64,000 nt of DNA. Origin: Desulfovibrio sp. UCD-KL4C. GTDB lineage: Bacteria > Desulfobacterota > Desulfovibrionia > Desulfovibrionales > Desulfovibrionaceae. The notes under the pieces were generated by a model. That model was not told where the DNA came from. It made no database searches and was given only the letters and a program-made list of their open reading frames with translations. The translations under genes and the position numbers were made by a program. Location: contig NZ_VCNC01000004.1 in NCBI RefSeq assembly GCF_006210265.1, positions 62,001-126,000 of the forward strand, in the 5' to 3' direction. Positions 9,548 to 18,389 of this stretch are shown piece after piece; positions within the stretch are counted from its first letter, which is position 1, and the number at the start of each line of letters is the position of its first letter.

Positions 9548-11740
9548 TTAGGTCGGTAGTTCAATAACAAATACGGTTCCATGAGGCTGCGCAGGTTTAA
9601 CTCTAATAAATCCGCGATGATCAGTGATAATCGACTTTACAATAGTCAGCCCTAAACCTGTACCGCTTTTTTTACTGGAGAAATACGGCTCAAACATTCT
9701 TGAGCGTTCGTCGGAGGACAGCCCGGGGCCGTTATCTTGAACTTCAATTCTTAGCCAGCCAAGAGTTGGGTCATGCATCACGCTGATTTTAACTGACGGG
9801 TTTTCGCAGTCGCCAAGTGCTTCTGCCGCGTTTGTCAGTAGGTTAATGAGTGTTCTGCGTAATGCTTCATGATCAAGCTCTTGATCCGGTATCTTTGATA
9901 AGAGTTCAAGATCCCATGAAATGTTAGTGTGGCTGTTGCGGTACATGCTGACAATTTCTTCAAGCAAAGGAGTAATATTGCCAGGTGTAAGCTTTACTTC
10001 TGGAAGTTTGGCGTAGGCAGAAAACTCTTGAACCATTTGCTGCAGATGTTCAACCTGTGTGATAATAAGGTCGGTACTTTCTCTGAAAACACCATCTGTT
10101 ACCTGTTGTCCGAATTTTCTTTGCAATCTTTGCGCTGAAAGTTTGATAGGGGTCAGCGGATTTTTTATTTCATGAGCAATTCGTCTTGCCACTTCACGCC
10201 ATGCAGCAATTCTCTGCATTTTTTCCAGCTCAGTGATGTCCTCAAAAACGGCTATAATACCATTATTTCCGTTTGTGGATTTTAGTGCGACAACATTAAC
10301 CAGAAATTTACGATGTCGTCCTTCAACCATCAGTGAAAGCTGTCTCTGCCATTGCGAGTACGGACTTGACGCCATGTGAGATCTTGCATCTGAAATGAGT
10401 GAAGCCAAATCTCCTTCCGGGAGAAGGGATAGTGGGTCTTTGCCGTGAACAAATCTGGCGGTAATGCCGAGCATTTCTTCAATGGCGTTGTTTACCGTAC
10501 TGATCTTTCCTTGCTCATCAAGAGAAATAACCCCTGCGGTGATGTTGTTGAGAACCGCCTCCATGTAACGCCCTCTGCGTTCTAATTCCTGATTTTGTTG
10601 GGCAAGACGGTCATTGGCTGTTTTTAGACTTTTCTGGCTTTCTTCAAGGTCTTCAGCCATGCGGTTGAAGGATTGAACCATGAATCCCAGCTCGTCATCA
10701 GAATTATCTTCAAGACGGACGGTAAGGTCTCCTCGGGCAATTCGCTGGGAACCTGCCGCAAGTGCCTGTATAGGAGCGGATAATTCTTTAGAAAGTCTGA
10801 ACCCGAACCAGATTGAACCAAGGATAATGAGCAGAGTTGTTACACCTAACGTGAGATACAGACTCATCTTAAGCGGGTATTTTAAGGTCTTGAGCTGTTT
10901 GTATTCATCAAGACCTCTGACAACCTTGTCCAATTTAAAAAGCAATCCCTGACCGATATTTTCGCCTATAATCAGAAAGCCTGTGCGGGCATCATCAACA
11001 GGTAGAACCCCGATAACCATATCATTACCGGGCATAGGGTGGATGGTTGACCAGAAATGGGGGTGTTCCCGCATATTTTTCCAGTCAACTTTATTATAAA
11101 TTTCAGACCATGCTTTTTCCCATGATCCTTCGGAATGCCAGTTAAGCTTTTCCCCGTCAGGCTGTAATACGCCTAATAAACCAAGATCGTACTCACCTAA
11201 TTTTATGGTGAGAAACTGGTTCATGCTTTTGCCGCCCCATGCATAATGGTTTGCTTTGATGGTTTTTAGAACATTATTCCCTCTGCGTTCGAGTCCCTGC
11301 TGCGCAGAAGCATAGAAGGCGCGACCAAGCTCAAGTGATTGAACCATTGAGTCTTCAACCTGATTCTTAAACCAGTAATCCACCGAAACCTGTACAAACT
11401 GCATTGCCATAAAAAACATGAGCAGAGTAGGGATAAGTGATAGCGACATGAACGAAAGAACCATTCTTGTTCGGAGTTTTGAGCCTAGAACCTTTCTGCG
11501 TCTTTCCAGAAGCAGTTTAACTCCGTTACGGACAACAATAAAAAGAACAACCAGCAGCAAAATAAAGTTCAGATTGAAAAGACCAACAAAGAGATAAGAG
11601 TTTACGCCTATGTACTTAAGTTGAACAAAACTTAAAGCTACAAAGATAAGCAGGCATAGAAAAGCTACAAAGTATTCACGCTGTCTTTTTTTGCGTTGTT
11701 TAGTGTCAGGTACACTTACTTTAATGGAGTCTTCGTTCAT
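9548..11740 (-). CDS. ntrY: Membrane sensor histidine kinase, NtrY type
   Basis: 730 residues. Two hydrophobic hairpins in the first 120 residues, an extracytoplasmic sensor region (about 130-285), another membrane segment (about 290-315), HAMP (about 318-370), a coiled-coil linker, PAS (about 385-500), then the kinase core. The H-box reads RRIAHEIKNPLTPIKLSAQR, typical of NtrY. The ATP-binding domain has LLTNAAEA, DNGPGLS and GTGLGLTIVKSI. It autophosphorylates and is expected to phosphorylate NtrX (6609). The DUF4390 gene starts the cluster and ends 19 bases upstream, so both are probably transcribed together. The signal sensed is unknown; nitrogen status is only the textbook guess for the family. 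Confidence 0.9.
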   Translation of the reverse strand: MNEDSIKVSVPDTKQRKKRQREYFVAFLCLLIFVALSFVQLKYIGVNSYLFVGLFNLNFILLLVVLFIVVRNGVKLLLERRRKVLGSKLRTRMVLSFMSLSLIPTLLMFFMAMQFVQVSVDYWFKNQVEDSMVQSLELGRAFYASAQQGLERRGNNVLKTIKANHYAWGGKSMNQFLTIKLGEYDLGLLGVLQPDGEKLNWHSEGSWEKAWSEIYNKVDWKNMREHPHFWSTIHPMPGNDMVIGVLPVDDARTGFLIIGENIGQGLLFKLDKVVRGLDEYKQLKTLKYPLKMSLYLTLGVTTLLIILGSIWFGFRLSKELSAPIQALAAGSQRIARGDLTVRLEDNSDDELGFMVQSFNRMAEDLEESQKSLKTANDRLAQQNQELERRGRYMEAVLNNITAGVISLDEQGKISTVNNAIEEMLGITARFVHGKDPLSLLPEGDLASLISDARSHMASSPYSQWQRQLSLMVEGRHRKFLVNVVALKSTNGNNGIIAVFEDITELEKMQRIAAWREVARRIAHEIKNPLTPIKLSAQRLQRKFGQQVTDGVFRESTDLIITQVEHLQQMVQEFSAYAKLPEVKLTPGNITPLLEEIVSMYRNSHTNISWDLELLSKIPDQELDHEALRRTLINLLTNAAEALGDCENPSVKISVMHDPTLGWLRIEVQDNGPGLSSDERSRMFEPYFSSKKSGTGLGLTIVKSIITDHRGFIRVKPAQPHGTVFVIELPT

Positions 11741-11759
11741 AATATGTATTAAATTGTCG

Positions 11760-12371
11760 TTAGTAAGTAAAATCGAGCTTGTATGTTGCGGAAGGAACTA
11801 TATCCCACGACCAGAAAAACAGCGTCTTTTTAAGCCATTGAGGAATATCTGTCTGGTCAAGGTGCACATCCAGCTTGAGTATGTACTGTTCACCTCGCTT
11901 GAGAGAGCTCCATGGGCCTAAATCCATTACGATTGAATTCCATCCATTCTGGAGGAGCATAGTGATTTTCTTATCTCTCAAGGCAATGCTATTTCCAAAC
12001 TTCTCAAGGATAAATTCTTTTGAAAGGGAGCTGTAGTAAAGTTTATCCGTGTAAACTTTACTTGCAATTTTCGAGTCAGGCCACATGGATCTGCGAAGGT
12101 ATAAGGCCGCTTTGCACTCAAGTTTCAGTTTAATTCCGTTTTCAAGAGCTGCTTCTGTTTTTGTATCGTCTTTAAGCTCCAGCCCGAACCGTGCCATTAT
12201 CGCCCCGGCCTGGTTGTCTAGGACCAAATTTTTTAAATTAAGCGAAGCTGCATTGGCACAAGATGGTGAGAAAAGTGAAATTATAAAAATAGTGCAGAGA
12301 ATTACCAATAAATTAATTGATAAAGTGAGTGCAGGAAAGGTGTTACGTGCGGTCAAATTTTTAGCCGTCAT
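11760..12371 (-). CDS. DUF4390 exported protein, ntrY-linked
   Basis: 203 residues beginning with a long hydrophobic signal segment ending near SCANA. The body is beta-rich with a conserved pattern of NGIKLKLECKAALYLRRS, followed by DKLYYSSLSKEFIL and a C-terminal FFWSWDIVPSATYKLDF. I recognise this as the DUF4390 family, which commonly lies directly upstream of an NtrY-type kinase. The function is not known; a periplasmic accessory or sensory role for NtrY is a reasonable inference from that linkage and from the 19-base spacing here. It is divergent from the DUF748 gene. Confidence 0.75.
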   Translation of the reverse strand: MTAKNLTARNTFPALTLSINLLVILCTIFIISLFSPSCANAASLNLKNLVLDNQAGAIMARFGLELKDDTKTEAALENGIKLKLECKAALYLRRSMWPDSKIASKVYTDKLYYSSLSKEFILEKFGNSIALRDKKITMLLQNGWNSIVMDLGPWSSLKRGEQYILKLDVHLDQTDIPQWLKKTLFFWSWDIVPSATYKLDFTY

Positions 12372-12538
12372 TTGGTGTCCTTTAAAAAGATCTTTCTTTT
12401 AAGTAGACTAACAGTAGCTTTTCAATAGTTCAACACTATGATTGGCTATGCAATAAATTCGTATTGAACTATTTTTTTATAAAAATATAATGTAAAGTTT
12501 TGCGTATGATGATTAATGACGTAGATACGGAGAGTCTT

Positions 12539-15500
12539 ATGTTAAAAGAGTTATATATTAAATGGAAAAATTTGGACCGAAAAATTCGCTGGGGTTCGAT
12601 TCTCTCTACAGTTTTTATTGTGTACACTTTAATCGGATTTCTTCTTGTTCCGGCTATATTAAAGAGTGTTATTCGAAGTAAATTGCCGGAGCTGCTTAGT
12701 CGTCCGGTTGAGATTAAAGACGTCGGGTTTAACCCGTTAACTCTGGACTTGCATCTCGAAGGATTTAGAATCGGCAAAAAAAGTGGTGAAGGGAATCTTT
12801 TCGCATTCACAACCTTTGATGTTAATTTTGATTCATTTTCACTCTTCAGGTTTTCCGCCATATTTGATGATCTTAAAATATGCGACCCTCAAATTGATGT
12901 AACTGTTTTTCCCGAGGGCAGCAGTGTTTCAGATCTTTTATCTGGATCAGAAGGTGAAGATAAAGCTGAGAAAAAAAGTACGGGCTTTTTCCCGTTTATC
13001 GTACGTGATCTTTCTATAAGTAACGGAACCTGTAAAGTTTATGATGATTACAGACATTTTCAGCATGCAATTTCAGATTTGAATCTTGCGGTGCCTTTTA
13101 CTTCATCCCTTTCCAGAGACAGCGATGAATTTGTTCAGCCGTCGCTTTCAATGGTTATAAACGGTACTCCGTTTGTTCTAAAGGGTAAGACCTTACCGTT
13201 TAAAAATACACTTTATACCGAATTCAATTTCACTTTAGAAAAGGCTGATCTCGGTGAGTATTGGGTTTACCTACCTATTTATAACACTACTATTCTCAAA
13301 AGCGGAACCCTCAGCGCTGATTTAAATTTGACTTTTGATCGCAACGAAGATGCACTGTCTACAGTGAAGCTGGGTGGAAAGTTTTTTGTCAGAGACTTTG
13401 ATTTGGTACGTAAAAGCAAGCTTCCAATTTTAAAATTTAAGCAACTTGATATTGATATTGCCGAGTTTGGACTTTTAAGAAGAATTTTTAAAATTAATGC
13501 TGTTAATTTAACTGATCCGTTTCTTAAAATAGCGCTTAAGCCTGATGGCTCTCCTGATATATTGGATATTATTCCCAAATCTGTTTCTGCCAGTCAGAAC
13601 GCGACTGTTGAAACAACTCTAAAAGGAGAGGACGAAAAAGGTCCTGATTTCTTGGCTGAAATTGGAAGTGTAAGCGTTACCGGAGGACGTGTTGATTTCA
13701 CAGATAACTCTTTCGGAAATGGGTTTACGAAAATAATAGGGCCGATTTCGGTTACGGCTGAAAATCTTAGTACAGAAAAAGGCAAGGCTGGAACTTATAG
13801 CGTAAATGTAGGGACTGAAGGCGATGAAATTGTAAAAGTTGACGGATCATTGGGGCTGATTCCTCTTGCTGTTAAAGGGGTTGCCTCTGTCACAAATCTA
13901 AATGTTCCCGACTATCAAAAATACATGGAAGATAGTGTTCCGCTGGCAGTTACATCCGGTAAAATTAGCCTTGGAACTAATTTTAACATAGTTCCTGACA
14001 ATAATGGGCTTATTCGGCTGGAAGGCACAAGGCTGAATGTTAAAGATTTAGCCCTTAGCCCCAAAAGTGGAGGAGATCCCTTAATCTCGCTGGGAGGGTT
14101 TGCCGCTTCCAACGGAACTATAGATGTAGGGGAAAAGTCGGTAGTTATCGACTCAGTTGATTTTCATAAGGCTCTGATCAAATTGATGCGTGACCGCAAA
14201 GGGATTGATCTTATAAAGTTGATGGAAAAGCATCAGCAGGAACTTGATGCAAAGAAAGCTTCTGTCGTTGTAGGGAATGGTACAGCTGTATCCTCAAAGG
14301 AGGTCCAACCCGCAACGGAAGAAAGTTCTGATAAATCCGATGCGGGAGTCTGGAAGGTTGCGATAAATAGTGTGAATCTTACGGATTCGTCTTTTGATCT
14401 GGTAGATAAGGCTGCAACGAAAAAAACAACAACCGACATCAGCGAACTGCATGGTTCCATCAAAGGAATAAGTTTTCCTGAGAACAATCCTCTAAGCCTC
14501 ACCTTGGAAGGTGTTATTAATAAAAGAGGGAATTTAAAAGTCAGTGGGCAAGGTGTGCTGTCACCTGTGAAAGTTACGGGAGATTTGTTTGTCCGTAAGC
14601 TGAGGCTGCGTGATTTTAACGGCTATCTGCCGCCTGAAATGCAGATGAATATAGCGCGCGGACATCTGGATGTGTCTGGTCAATGGACTTTTGATGCAGA
14701 AGATAAAGCTTTAGCGACATATAAAGGTAAGGTGCAGGTAAAAGATCTGCTTTTGCGTGATCGCAAGGGTGATCGGCAGTTTTTTCATTTAAACGAAATA
14801 GCTGTTAGGGATATAGATTTCGCATCTGATCCTCTTAAGGTGAATGTGCGACTTATAAATGTGCTTTCTCCTGAAATCTTTGTTGATAAAGAAGCTGACG
14901 GAACATTTAATATCTCCAGAATTATCACAGGTAAGCTTGCAGTTCCTGTTGATGAAAAAGTTTTGGAGAAGCAGGCAGAAGCAGCCGTGTCAAAAGTTTC
15001 GGTTGGCGGTGCAGGCGAACCTTTGGCTGTTGATTCCATAAATGCTGCTTCGGTTGCAAACTCTACTTCCGCTGAAACAAGTTCTTCGACAAGCTCTGAT
15101 AATTTTATTTTCTTAAATAAAATAGCGATGACTAACGGAACCGTTTTATTCAAGGATCACACTGTTTCTCCTGCATTTGAGTTGGACATTGCCAAAATGA
15201 CATCTGCTGTGCGCGGACTTGAACTTCCTAATGGTAAACGGACAGAACTGTCATTTAACGCAACTCTTGATCAGCAGGCGCCGCTAGTTGCAGAGGGGTA
15301 TTTACAGCCCACAGAAGATGGGGCTGACACAGATTTGAAAGTTACGCTTATTAATCTGGATATGACTCAGCTTTCGCCCTATACGAGAAAATATATTGCT
15401 TATCCTGTAAGTACAGGGATGCTTAGTGCGGATGTGGGGATAAGTCTTAATGGAAAGGTTTTATCTACCAACAATGTTTTTGATATTTATCAGTTTGATG

Positions 15501-16276
15501 TGGGCAAGAAAGTAGATAGTCCTGATGCACCGAATATTCCTATCGGGCTAGGCCTCGCTTTGCTCAGAGACAGCAGCGGGAACATTCGTCTTGATATTCC
15601 AGTTGAAGGTAACGTGGATGATCCTCAGTTTAGGCTGGGCAGAGTCATCGGGAGTGCTATTCTCAATATTTTGGTAAAAGCGGTCACTTCACCCTTTGCG
15701 CTGATCGGCGCAATGATCGGCGGTGGTGAAGACATGGATGTTTTGGTGTTTGAACCGGGATTAGCTGTGCCGCAGGATTCATCTAAGTCCAAAATTGATT
15801 CGGTCGCAAAGGCTATGAAATCACGCCCTGGACTTAAGCTTGAGATCAGCGGGTTTACTTCTCCGCAGGACATTCCCGCTCTTGAGATTGCCATGTTCAA
15901 ACGAATGGTTGCAAAGCCGAAGTTTCTTGAACTTGAATCAGACGGCAAAGCCCCTGCATCAATTGATGATGTGGTTATAAGCCAAGAAGAATACCCAGAA
16001 TATCTTGAAGAGGCATACAGTGAAGCTCCATTTGAAAAGCCTAAAAACTTCTTAGGAATGGTTGAGAGTAGGCCAGTGCCGGAGATGGAGCAGGCCATTC
16101 GTGATTACATAAAGGTGACAGATACAGATTTGGCAGAACTGGCAAGGCAGAGAGCTGAGAAAATCCGTATTATTTTAACTTCTGATAAGGGCGTAGAGCC
16201 CGAGCGGGTTTTCCTTAAAAGAGCAGCAACAGGCAAGGGGGCTGGCCCGAGGGTTGAACTTGGGTTACAGGATTAA
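12539..16276 (+). CDS. Giant DUF748 / AsmA-like envelope protein
   Basis: About 1245 residues. A single N-terminal membrane segment (STVFIVYTLIGFLLVPAIL) is followed by a long, repetitive beta-rich body of the AsmA/DUF748 type (PVEIKDVGFNPLTLDLHLEGF near the start; ITVTDLxxPDY-like turns later). A C-terminal part after residue 1080 resembles an OmpA-like region without a clear peptidoglycan motif (LKLEISGFTSPQ, LARQRAEKIRIILTSDKGV). AsmA-like proteins are thought to bridge the periplasm and carry phospholipid or assist outer-membrane assembly. Upstream TTG and ATG codons (12500-12511) are open, but the ATG at 12539 has GGAG seven bases before it and places the membrane helix normally. A small lipoprotein gene follows by 28 bases. 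Confidence 0.75.
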   Translation: MLKELYIKWKNLDRKIRWGSILSTVFIVYTLIGFLLVPAILKSVIRSKLPELLSRPVEIKDVGFNPLTLDLHLEGFRIGKKSGEGNLFAFTTFDVNFDSFSLFRFSAIFDDLKICDPQIDVTVFPEGSSVSDLLSGSEGEDKAEKKSTGFFPFIVRDLSISNGTCKVYDDYRHFQHAISDLNLAVPFTSSLSRDSDEFVQPSLSMVINGTPFVLKGKTLPFKNTLYTEFNFTLEKADLGEYWVYLPIYNTTILKSGTLSADLNLTFDRNEDALSTVKLGGKFFVRDFDLVRKSKLPILKFKQLDIDIAEFGLLRRIFKINAVNLTDPFLKIALKPDGSPDILDIIPKSVSASQNATVETTLKGEDEKGPDFLAEIGSVSVTGGRVDFTDNSFGNGFTKIIGPISVTAENLSTEKGKAGTYSVNVGTEGDEIVKVDGSLGLIPLAVKGVASVTNLNVPDYQKYMEDSVPLAVTSGKISLGTNFNIVPDNNGLIRLEGTRLNVKDLALSPKSGGDPLISLGGFAASNGTIDVGEKSVVIDSVDFHKALIKLMRDRKGIDLIKLMEKHQQELDAKKASVVVGNGTAVSSKEVQPATEESSDKSDAGVWKVAINSVNLTDSSFDLVDKAATKKTTTDISELHGSIKGISFPENNPLSLTLEGVINKRGNLKVSGQGVLSPVKVTGDLFVRKLRLRDFNGYLPPEMQMNIARGHLDVSGQWTFDAEDKALATYKGKVQVKDLLLRDRKGDRQFFHLNEIAVRDIDFASDPLKVNVRLINVLSPEIFVDKEADGTFNISRIITGKLAVPVDEKVLEKQAEAAVSKVSVGGAGEPLAVDSINAASVANSTSAETSSSTSSDNFIFLNKIAMTNGTVLFKDHTVSPAFELDIAKMTSAVRGLELPNGKRTELSFNATLDQQAPLVAEGYLQPTEDGADTDLKVTLINLDMTQLSPYTRKYIAYPVSTGMLSADVGISLNGKVLSTNNVFDIYQFDVGKKVDSPDAPNIPIGLGLALLRDSSGNIRLDIPVEGNVDDPQFRLGRVIGSAILNILVKAVTSPFALIGAMIGGGEDMDVLVFEPGLAVPQDSSKSKIDSVAKAMKSRPGLKLEISGFTSPQDIPALEIAMFKRMVAKPKFLELESDGKAPASIDDVVISQEEYPEYLEEAYSEAPFEKPKNFLGMVESRPVPEMEQAIRDYIKVTDTDLAELARQRAEKIRIILTSDKGVEPERVFLKRAATGKGAGPRVELGLQD

Positions 16277-16304
16277 AACCTTAACCTATTAGGAGTGATG
16301 GCTC

Positions 16305-16475
16305 ATGCAATTAATGAAAAAACTGGTATTTGTTCTGTGCCTGGTAGCGTTTATGTCAGCGGCTTACGGCTGCGAAAAAGAAGGTCCTGCTGAAAAAGCA
16401 GGTAAGAAGATGGATCAGGCCATTGATAAGGCCGGGGATACTTTGAAAGATCTTGGCGATAAGGTTAAAGAGTAA
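16305..16475 (+). CDS. Small lysine-rich lipoprotein (56 aa)
   Basis: A short gene with AGGAG nine bases before the ATG. The product starts MQLMKKLVFVLCLVAF, a signal peptide, and reaches a cysteine at residue 23 in SAAYGC, a weak but plausible lipobox. The mature part is about 34 residues of charged amphipathic sequence with repeated K-x-x-D turns (KKMDQAIDKAGDTLKDL). Probably anchored in the outer membrane. It is downstream of the DUF748 gene by 28 bases and is followed directly by a strong terminator, so it ends that transcript. Function unknown; small lipoproteins of this look are common in Desulfovibrio-like genomes. Confidence 0.7.
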   Translation: MQLMKKLVFVLCLVAFMSAAYGCEKEGPAEKAGKKMDQAIDKAGDTLKDLGDKVKE

Positions 16476-16482
16476 TGTTTAA

Positions 16483-16517
16483 AGCCTGACCAAAATTATT
16501 TGGTCAGGCTGATTTTT
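16483..16517 (+). terminator. Rho-independent terminator
   Basis: Perfect 10-bp stem AGCCTGACCA / TGGTCAGGCT with an 8-base loop followed by GATTTTTT, directly after the small lipoprotein gene. Confidence 0.85.
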
Positions 16518-16528
16518 TGAATTGCTTG

Positions 16529-16887
16529 CTACTTTTTATCGTTGTTTTTGAGAAAATCTAAAATTTGACTCGGAATTTTCTGAACTTCGCCCCCTCTCCC
16601 TTTTTAACCTTTATGTCTTCACTTTTTTCTGGTTTATCAGCATCGCCTTGAGCGGAAGGATTTGCTTCGCTCTTATCATCTTTTTTAGCTGTATCTGTCT
16701 TTTCGTTCTGTGCAGTACTGTAAAGATTACGTGCTTCGTCTGAGATTTCTACTTATGTATCAGATTTATCAGCATCTTCACTTGCTGATTTCTGATCAGC
16801 TGCTTTTATTTCATCAACATGAACATTGAATACACTTTCTGCTTTCTGATCAAAGACGCCTGTGCCTGCATACATATCGATTTTCAT
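16529..16887 (-). pseudogene. Decayed small gene: in-frame stop plus a probable frameshift
   Basis: An AAGGAGG ribosome site sits four bases before an ATG at 16887. The frame runs 44 codons (MKIDMYAGTGVFDQKAESVF and on) to a TAA at 16755-16753. It then continues in the same frame with protein-like sequence (VEISDEARNLYSTAQNEK, then a Lys/Asp/Glu-rich stretch). Near a run of G residues at about 16583-16590 the reading changes by one base. The original frame gives a basic nonsense tail, whereas the neighbouring frame gives GEVQKIPSQILDFLKNNDKK and a stop at 16529. A one-base deletion in the G run plus a nonsense change explain this best. The intact ancestor would be about 118 residues, acidic and soluble, of unknown function. 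Sequencing error is the main alternative. Confidence 0.6.
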
Positions 16888-17060
16888 TTTTCCTCCTTAT
16901 CTAAGCGAAGTTGATTAGTTAGGCTTATGGGGAATAAATTTTGTTGATTATTCTGCTTATCGGTATGCTGATTTGAGACTTTAGAGTTATGCTAAGAGCT
17001 ATTAATTTTTTGTTAAGGAAAAGTGGGGCGATTTTTGGGGGGGTAGCTAGGTGGGTAGAT

Positions 17061-17100
17061 AATAGTAAAAAGACGCTGGAACTAACGTTTTTTTACTATT
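17061..17100. terminator. Hairpin terminator downstream of the acyltransferase gene
   Basis: An 11-bp perfect stem AATAGTAAAAA / TTTTTACTATT encloses ACG/CGT and the loop CTGGAACTAA. On the minus strand it lies 37 bases after the acyltransferase stop codon. Confidence 0.6.
17077..17088 (+). repeat. 12-mer TGGAACTAACGT, copy 1
   Basis: Identical to 18329-18340. The match extends to 15 of 17 bases upstream. The copies lie in the hairpin loops of two terminators that bracket the acyltransferase gene. Confidence 0.6.
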
Positions 17101-17136
17101 ATAGTGTTTGTATTTTATATTTACTGAAGAAACGTT

Positions 17137-18201
17137 TTATTTGTTTAAAAATTTCTTTTGAGTAAATTTTAGCATAGGCTTTTCAAGAGTAATATAAGCT
17201 AAATAGGATGCTGTTATTGCAAATAATAATAAAAATAGTGTTAATGTTCTTGGGGAAACTAACGGAGGTAAATCAAGTTTCACCCATGTTTTAACAAAAA
17301 AAGTCATAAGTAATGCGTGGAGGAGGTATAATGAATACGAACTGTCTCCAATTTTATGTAGTATTTGAGGGAAGTTAACTCCTCTATATTCTAGACAAAT
17401 AAGAGCATATACTATGAGGCTGGAGCTTCCTCCCCATCTGATAATATATTCCCAGCTAAATCCATTAGGTGTTAGTGTTGTAGAAATATTGTAGTAAACA
17501 ATTATAAAATATATTATTATAAGTAGATAGGCATATAACTTAGGTAAGAGTAGTTTGTTAATATACATTTTAGCAATAAAAATACCAATGACAAATTCAT
17601 ATAAGAGGGGGCTTTGAAGTATCCCAAATGTATCTTGAGTTGGCTGAAGTAGAAAACTTAATGCATAAGCTAGAGAAATTATGCTTATAGCTAAGATAAA
17701 TTTGTCACCTTCAATAATTGATATTAATAATGAAATGGTGAAGATGATATAAAAAGTCATTTCAAAAGTTAAAGTCCATGAAATAGGTAGTAAACGATAC
17801 CCTGGTGTGAGCAAGCTAGAGAGTACAATTGTTTTAAAGCTATGAAATTGTCCTCCACTTGAAAAGATGTAAGAGTATATTGCATATGCAGACAATACAA
17901 TCCAGTACATTGGGTAAATTCTTAAGATTCGTTTACATGCAAAATTTTTACAAAATTTTAGGTTAATTTTTTTGTCGGTAACAACATAGGCCATCACAAA
18001 TCCGCTAATTATAAAAAAAATGTCTACACCACTTCTAAAGAAAGATTCAAATTTTGCCAGACTTTCATAACTGGGCATATTAAAATGAGCAGAATATACC
18101 TTCGTACTAAAATGGACATGACTAAAGCATACCAAAATGGCCGCAATAGCTCTTAATATTTGTAGAGAGTTTAACTTGTTATATTGAGATCTATTTGTCA
18201 T
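17137..18201 (-). CDS. Membrane O-acyltransferase, acyltransferase family 3 (OafA/YrhL-like)
   Basis: 354 residues with about ten hydrophobic membrane segments. The N-terminal part has the family pattern LQILRAIAAILVCFSHVHFS, with the conserved histidine, followed by FFRSGVDIFFIISGFVMAYV. Enzymes of this family move acetyl or other acyl groups onto membrane-exposed sugars such as O-antigen or exopolysaccharide. It stands alone between two terminators, with clearly more AT-rich composition than the tkt and DUF748 genes on either side. The two terminator loops share a 12-mer. These facts suggest insertion by horizontal transfer. The acceptor cannot be told from the sequence. Confidence 0.82.
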   Translation of the reverse strand: MTNRSQYNKLNSLQILRAIAAILVCFSHVHFSTKVYSAHFNMPSYESLAKFESFFRSGVDIFFIISGFVMAYVVTDKKINLKFCKNFACKRILRIYPMYWIVLSAYAIYSYIFSSGGQFHSFKTIVLSSLLTPGYRLLPISWTLTFEMTFYIIFTISLLISIIEGDKFILAISIISLAYALSFLLQPTQDTFGILQSPLLYEFVIGIFIAKMYINKLLLPKLYAYLLIIIYFIIVYYNISTTLTPNGFSWEYIIRWGGSSSLIVYALICLEYRGVNFPQILHKIGDSSYSLYLLHALLMTFFVKTWVKLDLPPLVSPRTLTLFLLLFAITASYLAYITLEKPMLKFTQKKFLNK

Positions 18202-18320
18202 GGATCGCCTATTTTTTAAGAGGTAGTTTTTAAGTCAAATTTTTAATTTATGTTGTTTTTAATAAAAAATCAATTTTTGATTGTTATCTCTATTTTTAGT
18301 AATTATTCTTTAAATAACAT

Positions 18321-18354
18321 AAAGCCGTTGGAACTAACGTCCCAACGGCTTTTC
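18321..18354. terminator. Hairpin terminator downstream of tkt
   Basis: AAAGCCGTTGG / CCAACGGCTTTT with loop AACTAACGTC, 36 bases after the tkt stop on the minus strand. It also has a T tract on the plus strand. Confidence 0.7.
18329..18340 (+). repeat. 12-mer TGGAACTAACGT, copy 2
   Basis: Second copy of the 12-mer found at 17077-17088, in the loop of the tkt terminator. Confidence 0.6.
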
Positions 18355-18389
18355 TAATTTGTATTCTTAATTCTATTTAAAAATCAGTA

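Noticed and set aside
16298-16390. Alternative ATG of the small lipoprotein gene
   Set aside because: It lies too near the AGGAG and gives a short, non-hydrophobic peptide; the ATG at 16305 gives a proper signal peptide.
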